DNA of 64,000 nucleotides from Amycolatopsis lurida (GCF_900105055.1 NZ_FNTA01000002.1:372001-436000), one strand, 5' to 3'. Positions 45,701 through 57,376 are shown, counted from the first letter of the stretch. Notes: generated by a model not told the origin, from the letters alone. A program made the numbers and translations.

Positions 45701-47298
45701 ACGAACTCCGTACCCCGTTGACCAGCCTGCTGATCCTCGCCGGGGTCCTGTCGCAGAATTCGACCCAGAACCTGACGCCCAAACAGGTCGAGTTCGCCAA
45801 GGTGATCCAGTCCGCGGGCACCGACCTGCTGCAACTGATCAACGACATCCTCGACCTTTCGAAGGTCGAGGCCGGCAAGATGGACATCCACCACGAGCCG
45901 TTCCCGCTACGCCAGCTGCTCGACTACGTCGGCACGACCTTCCGTCCGCTGACCGCGGAGAAGGGGCTCGACTTCCAGGTCACGGTCGAACCGAACGTGC
46001 CGGAACTGCTCTTCACCGACGAGCAGCGGCTCCGGCAGGTGCTGCGGAACCTGCTGTCGAACGCGGTCAAGTTCACCGAAGACGGCAGCGTGGAACTGCG
46101 GGTCGAACTGGTCGACACCGTCGTTTCGCCGTCGGGGGCGCTCCCGCACGAATCACTGGTGGCCTTCAGCGTCATCGACACCGGGATCGGGATCGCCGAG
46201 GAGAATCTCGAATCGATCTTCGGGGCCTTCCAGCAGGCCGACGGCACCACCAGCCGCAAGTACGGCGGGACCGGCCTCGGCCTGTCGATCAGCCGGGAGG
46301 TCGCGTACCTGCTCGGCGGTGAGATCCGGGCGGACAGTGTGCTGGGGACGGGCAGCACCTTCACGCTCTATCTGCCGGTGGCCAGGTTCGCCGGGCCCGT
46401 GAGCATGGACGAGTCCACTGTGGACAAGGTGGGCGCGGAGCGGCGGGTCCTGGTCGTGGAGGGCGAGCGGAACAGCCTGCTGACCTTGCTCGCCCGCGGT
46501 GTCGCGGCCGACGTCGCGGACAGCCACGGCTCGGTCCGGGTCCGCGCGGTGGCCGATCCGGCGGAAGCGTTCGAGGAGGTGAAGCGGGAGAGCTACCGCT
46601 GCGTCGTCCTCGACACCAGCATCCCCGGGACCAGCGCGTTGAGCTTCCTCAAACGGCTCGCCGAGGGGCCGGACCCCGTCGAGGTCCCGGTGCTGGCATA
46701 CGCGACGCGCAAGCTCAGTGCGGCGCAGGACCGGTTGCTGCACGGGCACGCGAAGGTGCATCCGGTCGAATTGCTGCCGTCGCTGGACATGCTGCGGGAA
46801 CGCATCATGCTGCACATCTCGGCCAGCGAACTCGAAGGCATCCTGCCACTGATGCAGCAGCCGGAGGTGACGGTGCCGTCGCCGGACGACCAGCCGTCCG
46901 GTCCGCCCGCCGGCCCGCCGCGCCTGCGGGGGCGCAAGGTCTTGCTCGTCGACGACGACCCCCGCAACGTGTACGCGATCTCGGGGATGCTCGAACTGCA
47001 CGGACTGTCGGTCGTACACGCGCCCAACGGCCGCAAGGGCATCGAGGAACTGCTGGCCGACGACGACATCGACCTGATCCTGATGGACGTGATGATGCCG
47101 GAGATGGACGGCCACGCGACGACCGCCGCGATCCGCGAGATGCCGAAGTTCGCCGGCCTGCCGATCATCACGGTGACCGCGAAAGCGATGGAAGGGGACC
47201 GGGAGAAGAGTTTCGCCGCCGGGGCGAGCGATTACGTCACCAAACCCGTGAACGCGGAGGAACTGCTGGCGTGCATGGAACGCTGGCTCGCGGATTGA
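42793..47298 (+). CDS. Soluble poly-HAMP hybrid histidine kinase (group III / Nik1-like layout)
   Basis: A 1501-residue hybrid kinase. Residues about 30-715 carry seven tandem 92-residue HAMP-type repeats (motif [10 protein letters not shown], then [20 protein letters not shown]), after a partial first HAMP. No membrane helix is present. A GAF domain (about 735-890) and a long coiled coil (about 890-955) follow. Next are HisKA with His970 in [10 protein letters not shown], HATPase_c, a degenerate receiver lacking the Asp (about 1215-1340), and an intact receiver with Asp1432 in [13 protein letters not shown]. The layout is that of fungal group III osmosensing kinases. AAGGAGG precedes the ATG. 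Some repeats are identical at DNA level over 129 bases. Confidence 0.95.
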   Translation: MPEPGSKRGSRETVRVGGAIDDQGLQRLLEGLKAVRDGDFSTRLPQVDDVLMDEMALVFNGMVDQLALFTSEVTRVAREVGTDGKLGGQAAVPSVSGTWKDLTDSVNAMAGNLTGQVRDIAEVATAVAKGDLSQKITVDVKGEMLELKNTINTMVDQLSSFADEVTRVAREVGSEGRLGGQAEVPGVAGTWRDLTTSVNFMAGNLTDQVRSIAEVTTAVAKGDLSQKITVDARGEILELKNTINTMVDQLSSFADEVTRVAREVGTEGALGGQAQVPGVAGTWRDLTTSVNFMAGNLTAQVRSIAQVATAVAKGDLSQKITVDARGEILELKNTINTMVDQLSSFADEVTRVAREVGTEGRLGGQADVKGVSGTWKGLTESVNVMADNLTDQVRSIAEVTTAVAKGDLSQKIRVDARGEILELKDTINTMVGQLSSFADEVTRVAREVGTEGRLGGQADVKGVSGTWKGLTESVNVMADNLTDQVRSIAQVATAVARGDLSQKITVEAKGEVAALAQTINTMVDTLSAFADEVTRVAREVGTEGILGGQARVPNVAGTWKDLTDNVNSMANNLTGQVRNIAQVTTAVAQGDLSRKIDVDARGEILELKTTINTMVDQLSAFAAEVTRVAREVGSEGRLGGQAEVEGVSGTWKRLTENVNELAGNLTRQVRAIAEVTSAVATGDLTRSISVEAQGEVAELKDNINAMVQSLRETTRANEEQDWLNTNLARISGLMQGHRDLRVVATLIMNELTPLVGAQHGTLFLTESGDQGTRLRLITSYGHSEDPGTPVDFAMGQSLIGQAAQTKKPIVVDRTPPGFVKISSSLGSAPPVTLIVLPIVFEDQVLGVIELASFGGFTAVRKDFLEQLMETIGVNVNTIIANARTDSLLEESQRLAEELQARSEELQAQQAKLQVSNAELEEKAELLARQNRDIEVKNFEIEQARQEIEERAQQLALASKYKSEFLANMSHELRTPLTSLLILAGVLSQNSTQNLTPKQVEFAKVIQSAGTDLLQLINDILDLSKVEAGKMDIHHEPFPLRQLLDYVGTTFRPLTAEKGLDFQVTVEPNVPELLFTDEQRLRQVLRNLLSNAVKFTEDGSVELRVELVDTVVSPSGALPHESLVAFSVIDTGIGIAEENLESIFGAFQQADGTTSRKYGGTGLGLSISREVAYLLGGEIRADSVLGTGSTFTLYLPVARFAGPVSMDESTVDKVGAERRVLVVEGERNSLLTLLARGVAADVADSHGSVRVRAVADPAEAFEEVKRESYRCVVLDTSIPGTSALSFLKRLAEGPDPVEVPVLAYATRKLSAAQDRLLHGHAKVHPVELLPSLDMLRERIMLHISASELEGILPLMQQPEVTVPSPDDQPSGPPAGPPRLRGRKVLLVDDDPRNVYAISGMLELHGLSVVHAPNGRKGIEELLADDDIDLILMDVMMPEMDGHATTAAIREMPKFAGLPIITVTAKAMEGDREKSFAAGASDYVTKPVNAEELLACMERWLAD
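43459..43863 (+). repeat. Exact direct repeats inside the poly-HAMP gene
   Basis: The stretch 43459-43587 recurs with almost no change at 43735-43863, 276 bases later, which is one 92-codon HAMP unit. A second near-exact pair is about 43861-43965 and 44137-44241, again 276 bases apart. Such identity against synonymous drift elsewhere implies recent gene conversion or duplication. Confidence 0.85.
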
Positions 47299-47306
47299 GC
47301 GGCGGG

Positions 47307-47711
47307 CTACTCGGTCCCGTTGGCGCTGTTCGCGCAGACGCGGCGGATGGCCGCGACGATCTCCGTGTTGGGGCTGCCCTTCACGAGGTATTCGGTGACG
47401 CCCGCGGACGCCATTTGGGCGATGGACCGCGTGTCGCTGTGCGCGGAGAACGCCATCAGCCGCGTATGAGGCACCCGGCGCCGGATCTCGCGCGCCATCC
47501 ACGCGCCGCCTCCGCCGGGGATCCGCACGTCCAGCAGGGCGACCTCCGGGGCCAGCAGTTCCGCGAGCGCGACCGCTTCACCGGCGTCGAGCGCGACGGC
47601 GACCACCTCGATATCCGGTTCGGATTCCAGGAGGGCGCGCAGGGCGTCGCCGATGACCGGGTTGTCGTCCGCGACGAGCACCCGGAGTCTGGGGGGCGGC
47701 GTTCGATTCAT
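47307..47711 (-). CDS. Single-domain response regulator (receiver only)
   Basis: A 134-residue lone receiver. The acid pair is in VADDN, the phospho-acceptor Asp61 in VALLDVRIPGGG, Ser/Thr in FSAHSD and Lys in LVKGSPN. There is no output domain. It converges on the poly-HAMP kinase, with only eight bases between the stops. It may be a phosphate sink or relay for that kinase. The start ATG 47711 could alternatively be the GTG just before it. Confidence 0.88.
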   Translation of the reverse strand: MNRTPPPRLRVLVADDNPVIGDALRALLESEPDIEVVAVALDAGEAVALAELLAPEVALLDVRIPGGGGAWMAREIRRRVPHTRLMAFSAHSDTRSIAQMASAGVTEYLVKGSPNTEIVAAIRRVCANSANGTE

Positions 47712-47782
47712 CACCCGGTCCGAGCCCGCGCGGTCTGCGGCTCCGGTGGTGGTCGCGGGCCCCCCGCCGAACTTGGCGTGAC

Positions 47783-48088
47783 TCAGCAAGAGATCCGGCG
47801 GTCGCCTTCGCTGGGCTGCTCGATGAGTGTCCTGGCGACGTCGTGGATCTTCATGTTGTTGTTGCGGCAGAACGAACGAAGCAGTTCGAACGCTGCGTCG
47901 ATGTCGATCTGGTAACGCTCGGCGAGGATACCCTTCGCCTGTTCGATGGGCAGCCGGTGGTCGAGCGCGTACTGGAGTTGCTCGGCGCGGGCCCGGTAGA
48001 AGCGGATGCGGTCGCGCATGGCCACGAGGTCGTCGGCCGGGTCGGAAGATCCGGCCGAGGGGGCCGGCGAAAGCGTGGTCTCGGACAT
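47783..48088 (-). CDS. ANTAR domain protein
   Basis: A 101-residue protein made almost wholly of an ANTAR domain: QLQYALDHRLPIEQAKGILAERYQIDIDAAFELLRSFCRNNNMKIHDVARTLIEQ. The N-terminal 25 residues are a Ser/Pro-rich linker. Proteins of this size without a sensor domain rely on a partner for control. It lies 71 bases upstream of the lone receiver on the same strand, so both may be co-transcribed and act together. Confidence 0.9.
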   Translation of the reverse strand: MSETTLSPAPSAGSSDPADDLVAMRDRIRFYRARAEQLQYALDHRLPIEQAKGILAERYQIDIDAAFELLRSFCRNNNMKIHDVARTLIEQPSEGDRRISC

Positions 48089-48197
48089 GAGGTGATCGTC
48101 GCAGCGGCCGGGCTGCTCCGGAAGAACAGAACGTCCTGACTCGAATGATGCAAATGAACCTGGTCCGGTCGGCGGCAGCCACTCGAACGGGCGCGGA

Positions 48198-48216
48198 ACA
48201 GGGCCCTTTGGCCTGT
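48198..48216. promoter_or_regulatory. Imperfect dyad before the DevR-like gene
   Basis: ACAGGGCCCTTTGGCCTGT has 5-bp outer arms and GG-CC inner steps, similar in feel to DevR boxes described for actinomycetes (GGGCC..GGCC). It lies 49 bases upstream of the regulator start. The assignment is tentative. Confidence 0.35.
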
Positions 48217-48265
48217 CGCAGTGACCGGCCGTGCGCCGTACGCTACTCATCCGAGGGGGGAAACC

Positions 48266-48910
48266 GTGGAGGTCGGAATGCTCCGGGTGTTTCTGGTCGA
48301 CGATCACGAGGTGGTCCGTCGAGGGGTCGCGGACATGCTCGAGGAGGACGCCGACCTGTGCGTCGTCGGGCAGGCCGCCACGTTTTCCCAGGCGCTGGCG
48401 AGGATTCCGGCTCTGCGGCCGGATGTCGCCGTGCTCGACGTGCGGCTGCCGGACGGCAACGGCGTCGAACTCGCCAGGGAACTGCGCTCCAAGGTGCCCG
48501 AGCTGAAATGCCTGATGCTCACCTCCTACACCGACGAGCAGGCGATGCTGGACGCGATCATGGCGGGGGCGAGCGGATACGTCATCAAGGACATCCGGGG
48601 GATGGACCTGGTGGCGGCGGTCAAGGACGTCGGCCTCGGCCGATCGTTGCTGGACACGCGGGCCGCCGCGACGCTGATGGCGAAGTTCCGCGACGACACC
48701 GCCAAGAAAGGGCCGCTCGCCGGGCTTTCCGACCAGGAACGCACCCTGCTCGAACTGATCGGCGAGGGACTGACCAACCGGCAGATCGCCGAGCGGATGT
48801 TCCTCGCGGAGAAGACCGTGAAGAACTACGTGTCCCGGCTGCTGACGAAACTCGGGATGCAGCGGCGGACGCAGGCGGCCGTGCTGGCCACGGAACTGCG
48901 GCGGCAGTGA
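48266..48910 (+). CDS. devR: DevR/DosR-type response regulator
   Basis: A 214-residue NarL-type regulator with [18 protein letters not shown], phospho-acceptor Asp58 in [13 protein letters not shown], Lys in VIKDIRG, and a LuxR helix-turn-helix ([45 protein letters not shown]). This is the pattern of DevR/DosR, the hypoxia and nitric-oxide regulator of mycobacteria. The DevS-like kinase and typical DosR target genes lie close by. GTG 48266 has GGGGGG five bases before it; ATG 48278 with GGAGGT is an alternative. Confidence 0.9.
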   Translation: MEVGMLRVFLVDDHEVVRRGVADMLEEDADLCVVGQAATFSQALARIPALRPDVAVLDVRLPDGNGVELARELRSKVPELKCLMLTSYTDEQAMLDAIMAGASGYVIKDIRGMDLVAAVKDVGLGRSLLDTRAAATLMAKFRDDTAKKGPLAGLSDQERTLLELIGEGLTNRQIAERMFLAEKTVKNYVSRLLTKLGMQRRTQAAVLATELRRQ

Positions 48911-48925
48911 AGGATTCGGCCCGGC

Positions 48926-51773
<2,848 letters not shown>

Positions 51774-51779
51774 CCGCGG

Positions 51780-52076
51780 TCAGTTCGTCGACTGGGCGGT
51801 GAGGATCCCGTCCACTTCGACCGAGCGGGCGACGTCGGAGGCGACGGTCTCCAGCAGTTCGGCGGTGAGGTCGGAAAGCGCCCGGGTCACCGCGAGATAG
51901 GAGCCGATCTGGGAGGCCGAACCGTTTCTCAGCCCGGCCTCCGCGATTCCGACACCGACGAACTCGCCACCGTCTTCGAGCCGGAGCAACGCTTCCGCGC
52001 GCACCCGGTACGGCTCGTGCTGCAGGGAAACGTCGATCGTCCACTTGTCCGTCATCGTCGGCTCCGTTCCGGTCAT
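51780..52076 (-). CDS. DUF1876 family protein (Rv1738-like)
   Basis: A 98-residue DUF1876 protein: KWTIDVSLQHEPYRVRAEALLRL, FVGVGIAEAG and IGSYLAVTRALSDLTAELLE. Mycobacterial members include Rv1738, a strongly DosR-induced protein whose fold resembles a ribosome hibernation factor. The ATG at 52076 has GGGAG upstream; ATG 52055 is another option. It converges on devS with six bases between stops. The place in this cluster supports a role in the low-oxygen response. Confidence 0.9.
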   Translation of the reverse strand: MTGTEPTMTDKWTIDVSLQHEPYRVRAEALLRLEDGGEFVGVGIAEAGLRNGSASQIGSYLAVTRALSDLTAELLETVASDVARSVEVDGILTAQSTN

Positions 52077-52233
52077 CGAGACTCCCATCACCGCCGTTCG
52101 TGGCACAGGGTCCTTGGTCCTCGCTCCCGGAATCGGGGGCGAAAGTCCTCGGAATTCGTGACCGGCGGCCGTTGCGGTCGCCGGGTACCCCGGCCGAAGG
52201 TGGACCAACCCTCGTCTTCGGAGAGAGACCACG

Positions 52234-53190
52234 ATGAGAATCCCGTTGCCGACTCACGTAGATCAGGCGGTGGCGGCCGCCGTCCGCGCGCCGTCCCCGC
52301 TCAACACCCAGCCGTGGCGGTTCGTCGTCGACCGGGACCGGATCGAGGTGTGGCTCGACCGCGGCAGGGTGCTCCGGATCGCCGACCCGGACGGCCGAGA
52401 GGCGCGGCTGTCGTGCGGCGCGGCGATGTTCAACCTGATGATTTCGTTGCGGGCCAACGGCAAGACCCTTTCGCTGCGGGTGGTGCCGAAACCGGACGAA
52501 CCCGATCTGCTCGCCGAACTCGAGATCGATGGCGACCGGTTCTCCTCGCCGGAGGAGCGAAGGCTGGCCGAAGTCGTCTTCCGGCGGCACACGAACCGCC
52601 GTCCTTTCCTGGACCGGCCGGTGCCCGTGTGGGCGCGGACGACGTTGCGGGCGGCCGCGCTCGTGGAGGGCGGGCTGCTGGAGCTGTTCGGGCGTGGTGA
52701 CCGGGCGAACGCGATCGCGCGCGTGCTGCACCGGGCCGAGGCCGCGCAGGCGCGCAACGGCGCGTTCCAGGCGGAGGTCGCGTTGTGGACCAGGCGGACG
52801 GCGAACGCGCCGGACGGCGTGCAGGCACCGACCGGACCACCGCCCGCGCACCGTATTCCCGCGCAGGAGTCCTTCGTCACCGCCGAGCCCGAGGGCGGTG
52901 AGCCGGTGCTCGGCGCGGTGCTGACCGCGGACGGCGGGCCCGCCGCGGATCTCCGGGCGGGCATGGTGCTGCAGCGGGTCCTGCTGACGGCGACGGCCGC
53001 CGGCCTCGCGACGTCGTTCGTCGGCAGGCCGTTCGAAACCCCGGAGACCCGGGCCGCGATGGACCGGATCTTCGCCGATCTCGGCCGGCCGCACACGGTG
53101 TTGCGCTTCGGGTACGGCCGCCCGGTGCCGATGACGGCCCGCCGCCAGGTCGGCGAAGTGCTGCTCCGGCGGTCCGAGGCGAGCCTCTGA
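52234..53190 (+). CDS. Second Acg-type nitroreductase-family protein
   Basis: A 318-residue paralogue of the protein at 48926-49900: AAVRAPSPLNTQPWRFVVD, ARLSCGAAMFNLMISLRA, RRHTNRRPFLDRPVP and VLQRVLLTATAAGLATSF. Two copies near one Dev system is like the mycobacterial regulon, which has several Acg-type proteins. It is divergent from the DUF1876 gene, sharing a 157-base control region. GGAGAGAG precedes the ATG. Confidence 0.9.
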   Translation: MRIPLPTHVDQAVAAAVRAPSPLNTQPWRFVVDRDRIEVWLDRGRVLRIADPDGREARLSCGAAMFNLMISLRANGKTLSLRVVPKPDEPDLLAELEIDGDRFSSPEERRLAEVVFRRHTNRRPFLDRPVPVWARTTLRAAALVEGGLLELFGRGDRANAIARVLHRAEAAQARNGAFQAEVALWTRRTANAPDGVQAPTGPPPAHRIPAQESFVTAEPEGGEPVLGAVLTADGGPAADLRAGMVLQRVLLTATAAGLATSFVGRPFETPETRAAMDRIFADLGRPHTVLRFGYGRPVPMTARRQVGEVLLRRSEASL

Positions 53191-53268
53191 CCTGGGATCA
53201 TCTCGTCGACATCCACGTTTCGGGCCGCCGCCATCTGTCCGTCACCCTGGACGGGTTCGGTTCTCCCC

Positions 53269-54228
53269 ATGAAGATCATGCGAAAATCCTTGGCGGCGCT
53301 GGCCGTCGTGGGCCTGTCGGTCGCGGCGTCCGCGCCGGCGGTGGCGGACACGGGCGCACGCGATCGCGGGTCGATCGTCATCACCGAGCAGGCGTCCAAG
53401 CGGATCCTGGTCCTGCCCGCCGACCGGGCCTCTTGGCAGAACCGGAACGTGAGCTGGGCGTGGGCGCCGAACGCCGCCAACGGGCTGGCGGACCTGGTGG
53501 GTTCGTGGAGCAACCCGAGCGACGCGAAGCTCGCCGAGCGAGGTGGCGAGAAGTACCTGCTGACGTCGGCGTCGGGCGGTTTCGCCGCCGTCGTGCCGTA
53601 TCCGGCGGGCGACCGGGCGTACTGGGCCGCGAACGTGGGCGGGCCCGCCAACCCGCACAGCATCGAACTGCTGCCGGACGGGAACGTCGCGGTGGCGGCC
53701 AGCACCGGTGGCTGGGTGCGGGTCTACACCGCTTCGCAAGGGCAGCGTTCGACGACGTACACGGAGTACCGGCTGGTGGGGGCGCACGGCGTGGTGTGGG
53801 ACGGCGGGCGGAACGTGTTGTGGGCGCTGGGCACCGACGCGCTCGTCGCGTTGAACGTCGGCGGCTCGCCCGCCGCGCCGGTGCTCACCGAGCAGCGGTC
53901 CGTGGCGGTGCCGAGCAAGGGCGGGCACGACCTTCAGCCGGTCCCGGGTCGGCCGGATCTGCTGTGGGTGACCACGGAAGCGGGGGTGTACCGGTTCTCG
54001 AAGACGAGTGGCGGGTTCAGCCGGCGCTACGCGGGCGCGCGGGAGATCGACCGGCCGCATGTGAAGAGTGTGTCGACGAACCCGCGGACCGGGCAGATCC
54101 TGACCGCCTCGGTGCAGGAAGGTCACCTGTGCACGTGGTGCACGGACACCGTCCGGCTGGCCTTTCCACGCGCCGAGCTGGCGCTGCACGGCGCGTGGAT
54201 CTACAAGGCCCGCTGGTGGATCGGTTGA
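53269..54228 (+). CDS. Secreted DUF6528-like beta-propeller protein
   Basis: A 319-residue exported protein with a clear signal peptide (cleavage near ASAPAVADTG, residue 26). The body is strand-rich with repeats such as NPHSIELLPDGNVAVAAS, AHGVVWDGGRNVLWALG and RPDLLWVTTEAGVYRFSK, consistent with a six-bladed propeller. I take it as DUF6528, whose function is unknown. Two cysteines in CTWC near the C-terminus might form a disulfide. A strong hairpin follows. Confidence 0.75.
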   Translation: MKIMRKSLAALAVVGLSVAASAPAVADTGARDRGSIVITEQASKRILVLPADRASWQNRNVSWAWAPNAANGLADLVGSWSNPSDAKLAERGGEKYLLTSASGGFAAVVPYPAGDRAYWAANVGGPANPHSIELLPDGNVAVAASTGGWVRVYTASQGQRSTTYTEYRLVGAHGVVWDGGRNVLWALGTDALVALNVGGSPAAPVLTEQRSVAVPSKGGHDLQPVPGRPDLLWVTTEAGVYRFSKTSGGFSRRYAGAREIDRPHVKSVSTNPRTGQILTASVQEGHLCTWCTDTVRLAFPRAELALHGAWIYKARWWIG

Positions 54229-54239
54229 GCTGAACTTCC

Positions 54240-54285
54240 GTGTCGGTACCGGCCGTTCGGGGGGCTGCCCGGCCGGTACCGACAC
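54240..54285. terminator. Hairpin terminator, 16-bp perfect stem
   Basis: GTGTCGGTACCGGCCG and its exact complement around a 14-base loop, 11 bases past the propeller gene stop. The region 54286-54396 up to the convergent hydrolase stop shows nothing else. Confidence 0.8.
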
Positions 54286-54396
54286 ACCAGAGAAGAGGGG
54301 AACCCGGCGCGAGAATGACGCGCGACCGCGTCTTTCACCTGACCGAGTGAATCGGTCCGTTCGTCGGGCGGTGTTGACCCATTCGGGGTATACGCC

Positions 54397-55386
54397 TCAC
54401 CCGAGAAAGGTCCGTAGCTCGTCGATGACCGTCCGCGGCTGCTCCTCCGCGACGAAGTGCCCGGAACCGGAGACCTTCCGCACCCGGACGTCGACCGCCT
54501 TCGACGGAAGGACCGCGGCGAGATAGTCGTAGTTGAACTCCGAGCCCAGCCCCAGCATCGGGGCGGTGATCTTCGCGTAGGCCTTCTGATCCTCGATGTC
54601 CGTGCCGAACGCCTGGTACCAGCCGTTCCCCGCGCGGATCGCGTCCGGGCGGTCGTACGCGGCGGCGTAGATCGCCCGGTCCCTGGCCCCGATCGAGGCC
54701 GGATCGGCCGCGAGATGGTCGAACATCCAGTCGACGAGAAAGCGCGACCGGCCGGTCAGCAGCTGTTCGGGCAGGGCCGCGACCTGGTTGAAGGCGAACC
54801 ACCAGACGTTCACCGGTTGCCCGGGCGGAGCCAGCATGGGGAGCTGGTACAGGCTTTCGTCCGGGTGTGAGACGTCCATGAGCGTGACGGTCTTCGTGGC
54901 TTCGGGGTGGTTGGCGGCGAAGGCGAACGCGACCATGGCGCCGATGTCGTGCCCGGCGATATGCGCCTGCCGGAGGCCCAGCGTGCGCAGGAGTTCGAAG
55001 ATGTCGCGGGCCATCGTCTTCTTGTCGTATCCGCCTTGCGGTTTGCCCGAGCCGCCCATGCCCCGCAGGTCGACGGCGATGACGCGGTACCGCTTCGCCA
55101 GCTCCGGCATGACCTTGCGGTACTGCCACCACGTCTCCGGCCAGCCCGGCAGCAGGATCAGCGGCTCGCCCCGGCCACCGGCGACGTAGTGCAGCCGGGT
55201 CCCGTTGACGTGGGCGTATTCGCTGCGGAAACCGCCGGAGAGGGACCGGGCGAGTGCCGCGTCGTCGGGAGCGCCGGACTGGGCGGCCTCGGCGATGCCA
55301 CCCGAGGCCACCAGCGCGGCCGCGGCCCCCGCCCCGAGGGTGAGCATGGACCGGCGGTTGAGGAAGGAACGGCTGTCTTCGGTCAT
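54397..55386 (-). CDS. Tat-exported epoxide-hydrolase-like alpha/beta hydrolase
   Basis: A 329-residue hydrolase with a Tat signal (FLNRRSMLTLGAGAAAALVAS, cleavage near AEA). The core shows LLPGWPETWWQYRKVM, the elbow IAGHDIGAMVAF with a nucleophile Asp near residue 144, and a C-terminal GSGHFVAEEQP carrying the His. HGWPETW with GHDxG is the pattern of soluble epoxide hydrolases and haloalkane dehalogenases; here the oxyanion His is replaced (PGWPE). The gene ends beside a family of unrelated neighbours, and its start lies 64 bases from the AraC-type gene on the same strand. Confidence 0.9.
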   Translation of the reverse strand: MTEDSRSFLNRRSMLTLGAGAAAALVASGGIAEAAQSGAPDDAALARSLSGGFRSEYAHVNGTRLHYVAGGRGEPLILLPGWPETWWQYRKVMPELAKRYRVIAVDLRGMGGSGKPQGGYDKKTMARDIFELLRTLGLRQAHIAGHDIGAMVAFAFAANHPEATKTVTLMDVSHPDESLYQLPMLAPPGQPVNVWWFAFNQVAALPEQLLTGRSRFLVDWMFDHLAADPASIGARDRAIYAAAYDRPDAIRAGNGWYQAFGTDIEDQKAYAKITAPMLGLGSEFNYDYLAAVLPSKAVDVRVRKVSGSGHFVAEEQPRTVIDELRTFLG

Positions 55387-55450
55387 GTCCTCATCGTTGC
55401 CGGACCGAGGTGCCGGCCGTGAGCGGTGTTTTCGCCAACCGAGGTTCGTT

Positions 55451-56428
55451 TCAGGACAGGATGGGTTCGGGCACGCCCAGCCTGGTCCCGAACGTCTCCC
55501 GGTAGGACACCGGCGTGACCCCGACCTGCCGCCGGAAATGCGGGCGGAGCGCGGCGGACGAGGAGAACCCGCAATACCTGGCGATCTCGTCGACCGGGAG
55601 ATCGGTCGATTCGAGCAGTTGCTGCGCGCGGATGACGCGCTGGTGGGTCAGCCAGGTGCCGGGCGCGGCACCGGTGATCTCGCGGAACCGGCGATCGTAG
55701 TTGCGCCTGCTCATATGCGCCCGCCTGGCGAGTTCGTCGACCGGGAGCGCCGTGTCCAGCCGGGTCAGCGCCCAGGCCATCGTCTCCGACACCGGGTCGC
55801 CGTCGTCGAGGTCCGGCATCGGCGACTCGATGTACTGAGCCTGCCCGCCGGGCCGGTGCGGCGGGACGACCATGCCCTTCGCCAGCCGGTTCGCCACCTC
55901 CGCGCCGCACCACGAGCGGATCAGATGCAGGCCGAGATCCATGCCCGCCGCGCCGCCGCCCGAGGTCAGGATGTCGCCGTCGTCGATGTAGAGCACCGAT
56001 TCGTCGAGACGTACGGCCGGGAACCGGGCCGCGAGCAGCGGTGCCATCGCCCAGTGCGTGGTCGCGGGGCGCCCGTCGAGCAGCCCGGCGGCGGCCAGGA
56101 CGAAGGCGCCGCTGCACAGTCCGGCCACCCGGGCTCCCCGGTCGTGGGCCGCGCGGAGCGCCTCCAGAGCGGCTTCCGGCGGATCCTCCATCGGCGACCG
56201 CCAGTTCGGTACCAGCACCAGATCCGCGTCCCGGACCGCGCCGAGGTCTTCGGGGACCGGCACGGTCAGCCCGCCGCCTCGCAGCGCGGTCCCCGGTTCG
56301 CCGCCGACGACCCTGAGGTCGAGGTCGGGCAGCTCCCCGAAGGCCGAAGCCATCTCGAACACGCCGAACGCGAAGGACATCGCGCCGAGCGACGCCCCGT
56401 TGAAGACCACCACGGCCAGCCGTCTCAT
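55451..56428 (-). CDS. GlxA family AraC-type regulator (DJ-1/PfpI fused)
   Basis: A 325-residue regulator. Residues 1-195 form a DJ-1/PfpI-like domain with the nucleophile-type Cys in VAGLCSGAFVLAAAGLL, and residues 215-315 form an AraC helix-turn-helix pair (VDELARRAHMSRRNYDRRFREITG, VDEIARYCGFSSSAALRPHFRR). Such regulators respond to small amines, amides or aldehydes. It may control the exported hydrolase downstream on the same strand. A nearly palindromic 50-base element lies just upstream. Confidence 0.93.
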   Translation of the reverse strand: MRRLAVVVFNGASLGAMSFAFGVFEMASAFGELPDLDLRVVGGEPGTALRGGGLTVPVPEDLGAVRDADLVLVPNWRSPMEDPPEAALEALRAAHDRGARVAGLCSGAFVLAAAGLLDGRPATTHWAMAPLLAARFPAVRLDESVLYIDDGDILTSGGGAAGMDLGLHLIRSWCGAEVANRLAKGMVVPPHRPGGQAQYIESPMPDLDDGDPVSETMAWALTRLDTALPVDELARRAHMSRRNYDRRFREITGAAPGTWLTHQRVIRAQQLLESTDLPVDEIARYCGFSSSAALRPHFRRQVGVTPVSYRETFGTRLGVPEPILS

Positions 56429-56461
56429 GGGCGGATTGTAGGGATTCTTGAGCGGTGAAGA

Positions 56462-56511
56462 GTGTCCATGAGGGATTTTGGACGTTCAATGTCCTAATCC
56501 TTCATGGACAC
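56462..56511. repeat. 50-base imperfect palindrome, family E
   Basis: Arms starting GTGTCCATGA (56462) and ending TCATGGACAC (56511) pair almost throughout, with GGATT and GGAC inner blocks and loop GTTCAAT. It lies 34 bases upstream of the GlxA-type start, so it could be an operator or a mobile palindromic repeat. Confidence 0.65.
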
Positions 56512-56563
56512 CCCTGCGCCGTCCCCACCACTTTCGAGACTGACCGGCTTCTCAGGTGACTAA

Positions 56564-56710
56564 ACGGACGACACGCGTGATCAGACGGACGACACGCGTG
56601 ATCAGACGGACGACACGCCCGTGGCCAGGGCTCCGCCGTGAGCCGTCCATCCAATCACGCGTGTCGTCCGTCCAATCACGCGTGTCGTCCATCCAGACAC
56701 GCGTGATCGA
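56564..56710. repeat. Inverted array of 21-bp units, family D
   Basis: On the left, two exact units ACGGACGACACGCGTGATCAG and a third broken one; after a 30-base centre, two units in reverse orientation (AATCACGCGTGTCGTCC plus GTCC or ATCC) and an end half unit. The core CACGCGTG is an 8-bp palindrome. It fills much of the 341-base gap between the divergent GlxA-type and Pro/Gln-rich genes (56429-56769), in which no other feature is seen. Confidence 0.8.
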
Positions 56711-56769
56711 CTGTCCGAAGGGGACGGTAGATTCCTCGCGCACAGGTTGCTCGGGGGAAGGAAGCGTCG

Positions 56770-57375
56770 ATGTCGTACCCACAAGGGCCGCAGTGGCAGC
56801 AGGCCCAGCCCCAGCACCAATACCCGCAACAGCAGTATCCCCAGCAGCAGTACTCGCAGCAGGGCTACCCTCCGCCGGGTTACGGCGGGCCTCAGTACCC
56901 GGGACCGCAGCCGCCGAAAAAGGGCAACGGCCTGCTGATCGGGATGATCGCCGGCGGTGGCGCGCTCGTGGTGGTCGTCTTCGTGATCCTCGCGTTCGTC
57001 GCGCCCGGTTTCCTGCTGAGCGACAGCAAGTCCTCGAACTCGGCGAGCGGGTCGGAGGCTCCGCTGCACCTCAATTGGGGCTCGGTGCTGGCGGGCAAGT
57101 TCATCCTCGCGGTGTTCGGTGACGAGCCCGAGAAGGCCGCCGAGTCGGCCTGCGCGGACGCCAAGGACAAGGTCCGCAAGGCGGTGAAGGAATACGGCGC
57201 CCGCAACGCGTCGCTCACCGCGCAAGAACCGCGCGCGGCGGGTCCGGATCTGATCGTGGTGACGATGACCGGCACCCTGGACTCCAGCGAGAGCTTCACC
57301 GGGACGATGGAGGTGCGGCGGGAGGCAGGCGACAAGTACTGCATCTCGTCGATCTCGCCCGTGCCCGCGGGCTGA
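56770..57375 (+). CDS. Pro/Gln/Tyr-rich single-pass membrane protein
   Basis: A 201-residue protein. Residues 1-50 are low-complexity (repeats of YPQQQ and YPPPGYGGP), a membrane helix follows at about 57-80 (LLIGMIAGGGALVVVVFVILAFV), then an outer domain of about 110 residues with one conserved-looking pair of cysteines (ACADAKD, KYCISS). This DUF4333/Tat-like layout is common in actinobacteria for membrane proteins that bind the wall or partner proteins. Function unknown. The next gene converges with its stop one base away. Confidence 0.8.
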   Translation: MSYPQGPQWQQAQPQHQYPQQQYPQQQYSQQGYPPPGYGGPQYPGPQPPKKGNGLLIGMIAGGGALVVVVFVILAFVAPGFLLSDSKSSNSASGSEAPLHLNWGSVLAGKFILAVFGDEPEKAAESACADAKDKVRKAVKEYGARNASLTAQEPRAAGPDLIVVTMTGTLDSSESFTGTMEVRREAGDKYCISSISPVPAG

Positions 57376-57376
57376 G

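Noticed and set aside
42772..45894. A 1040-codon open frame on the minus strand opposite the poly-HAMP gene
   Set aside because: It is a shadow of the HAMP repeats: the translation is low-complexity Arg/His/Leu with no family, while the plus strand gives a complete kinase.
56552..56782. Small genes reading through the 21-bp array on both strands
   Set aside because: Because 21 is a multiple of three, the array gives open frames in every phase; the peptides are simple repeats such as TTRVIRR.
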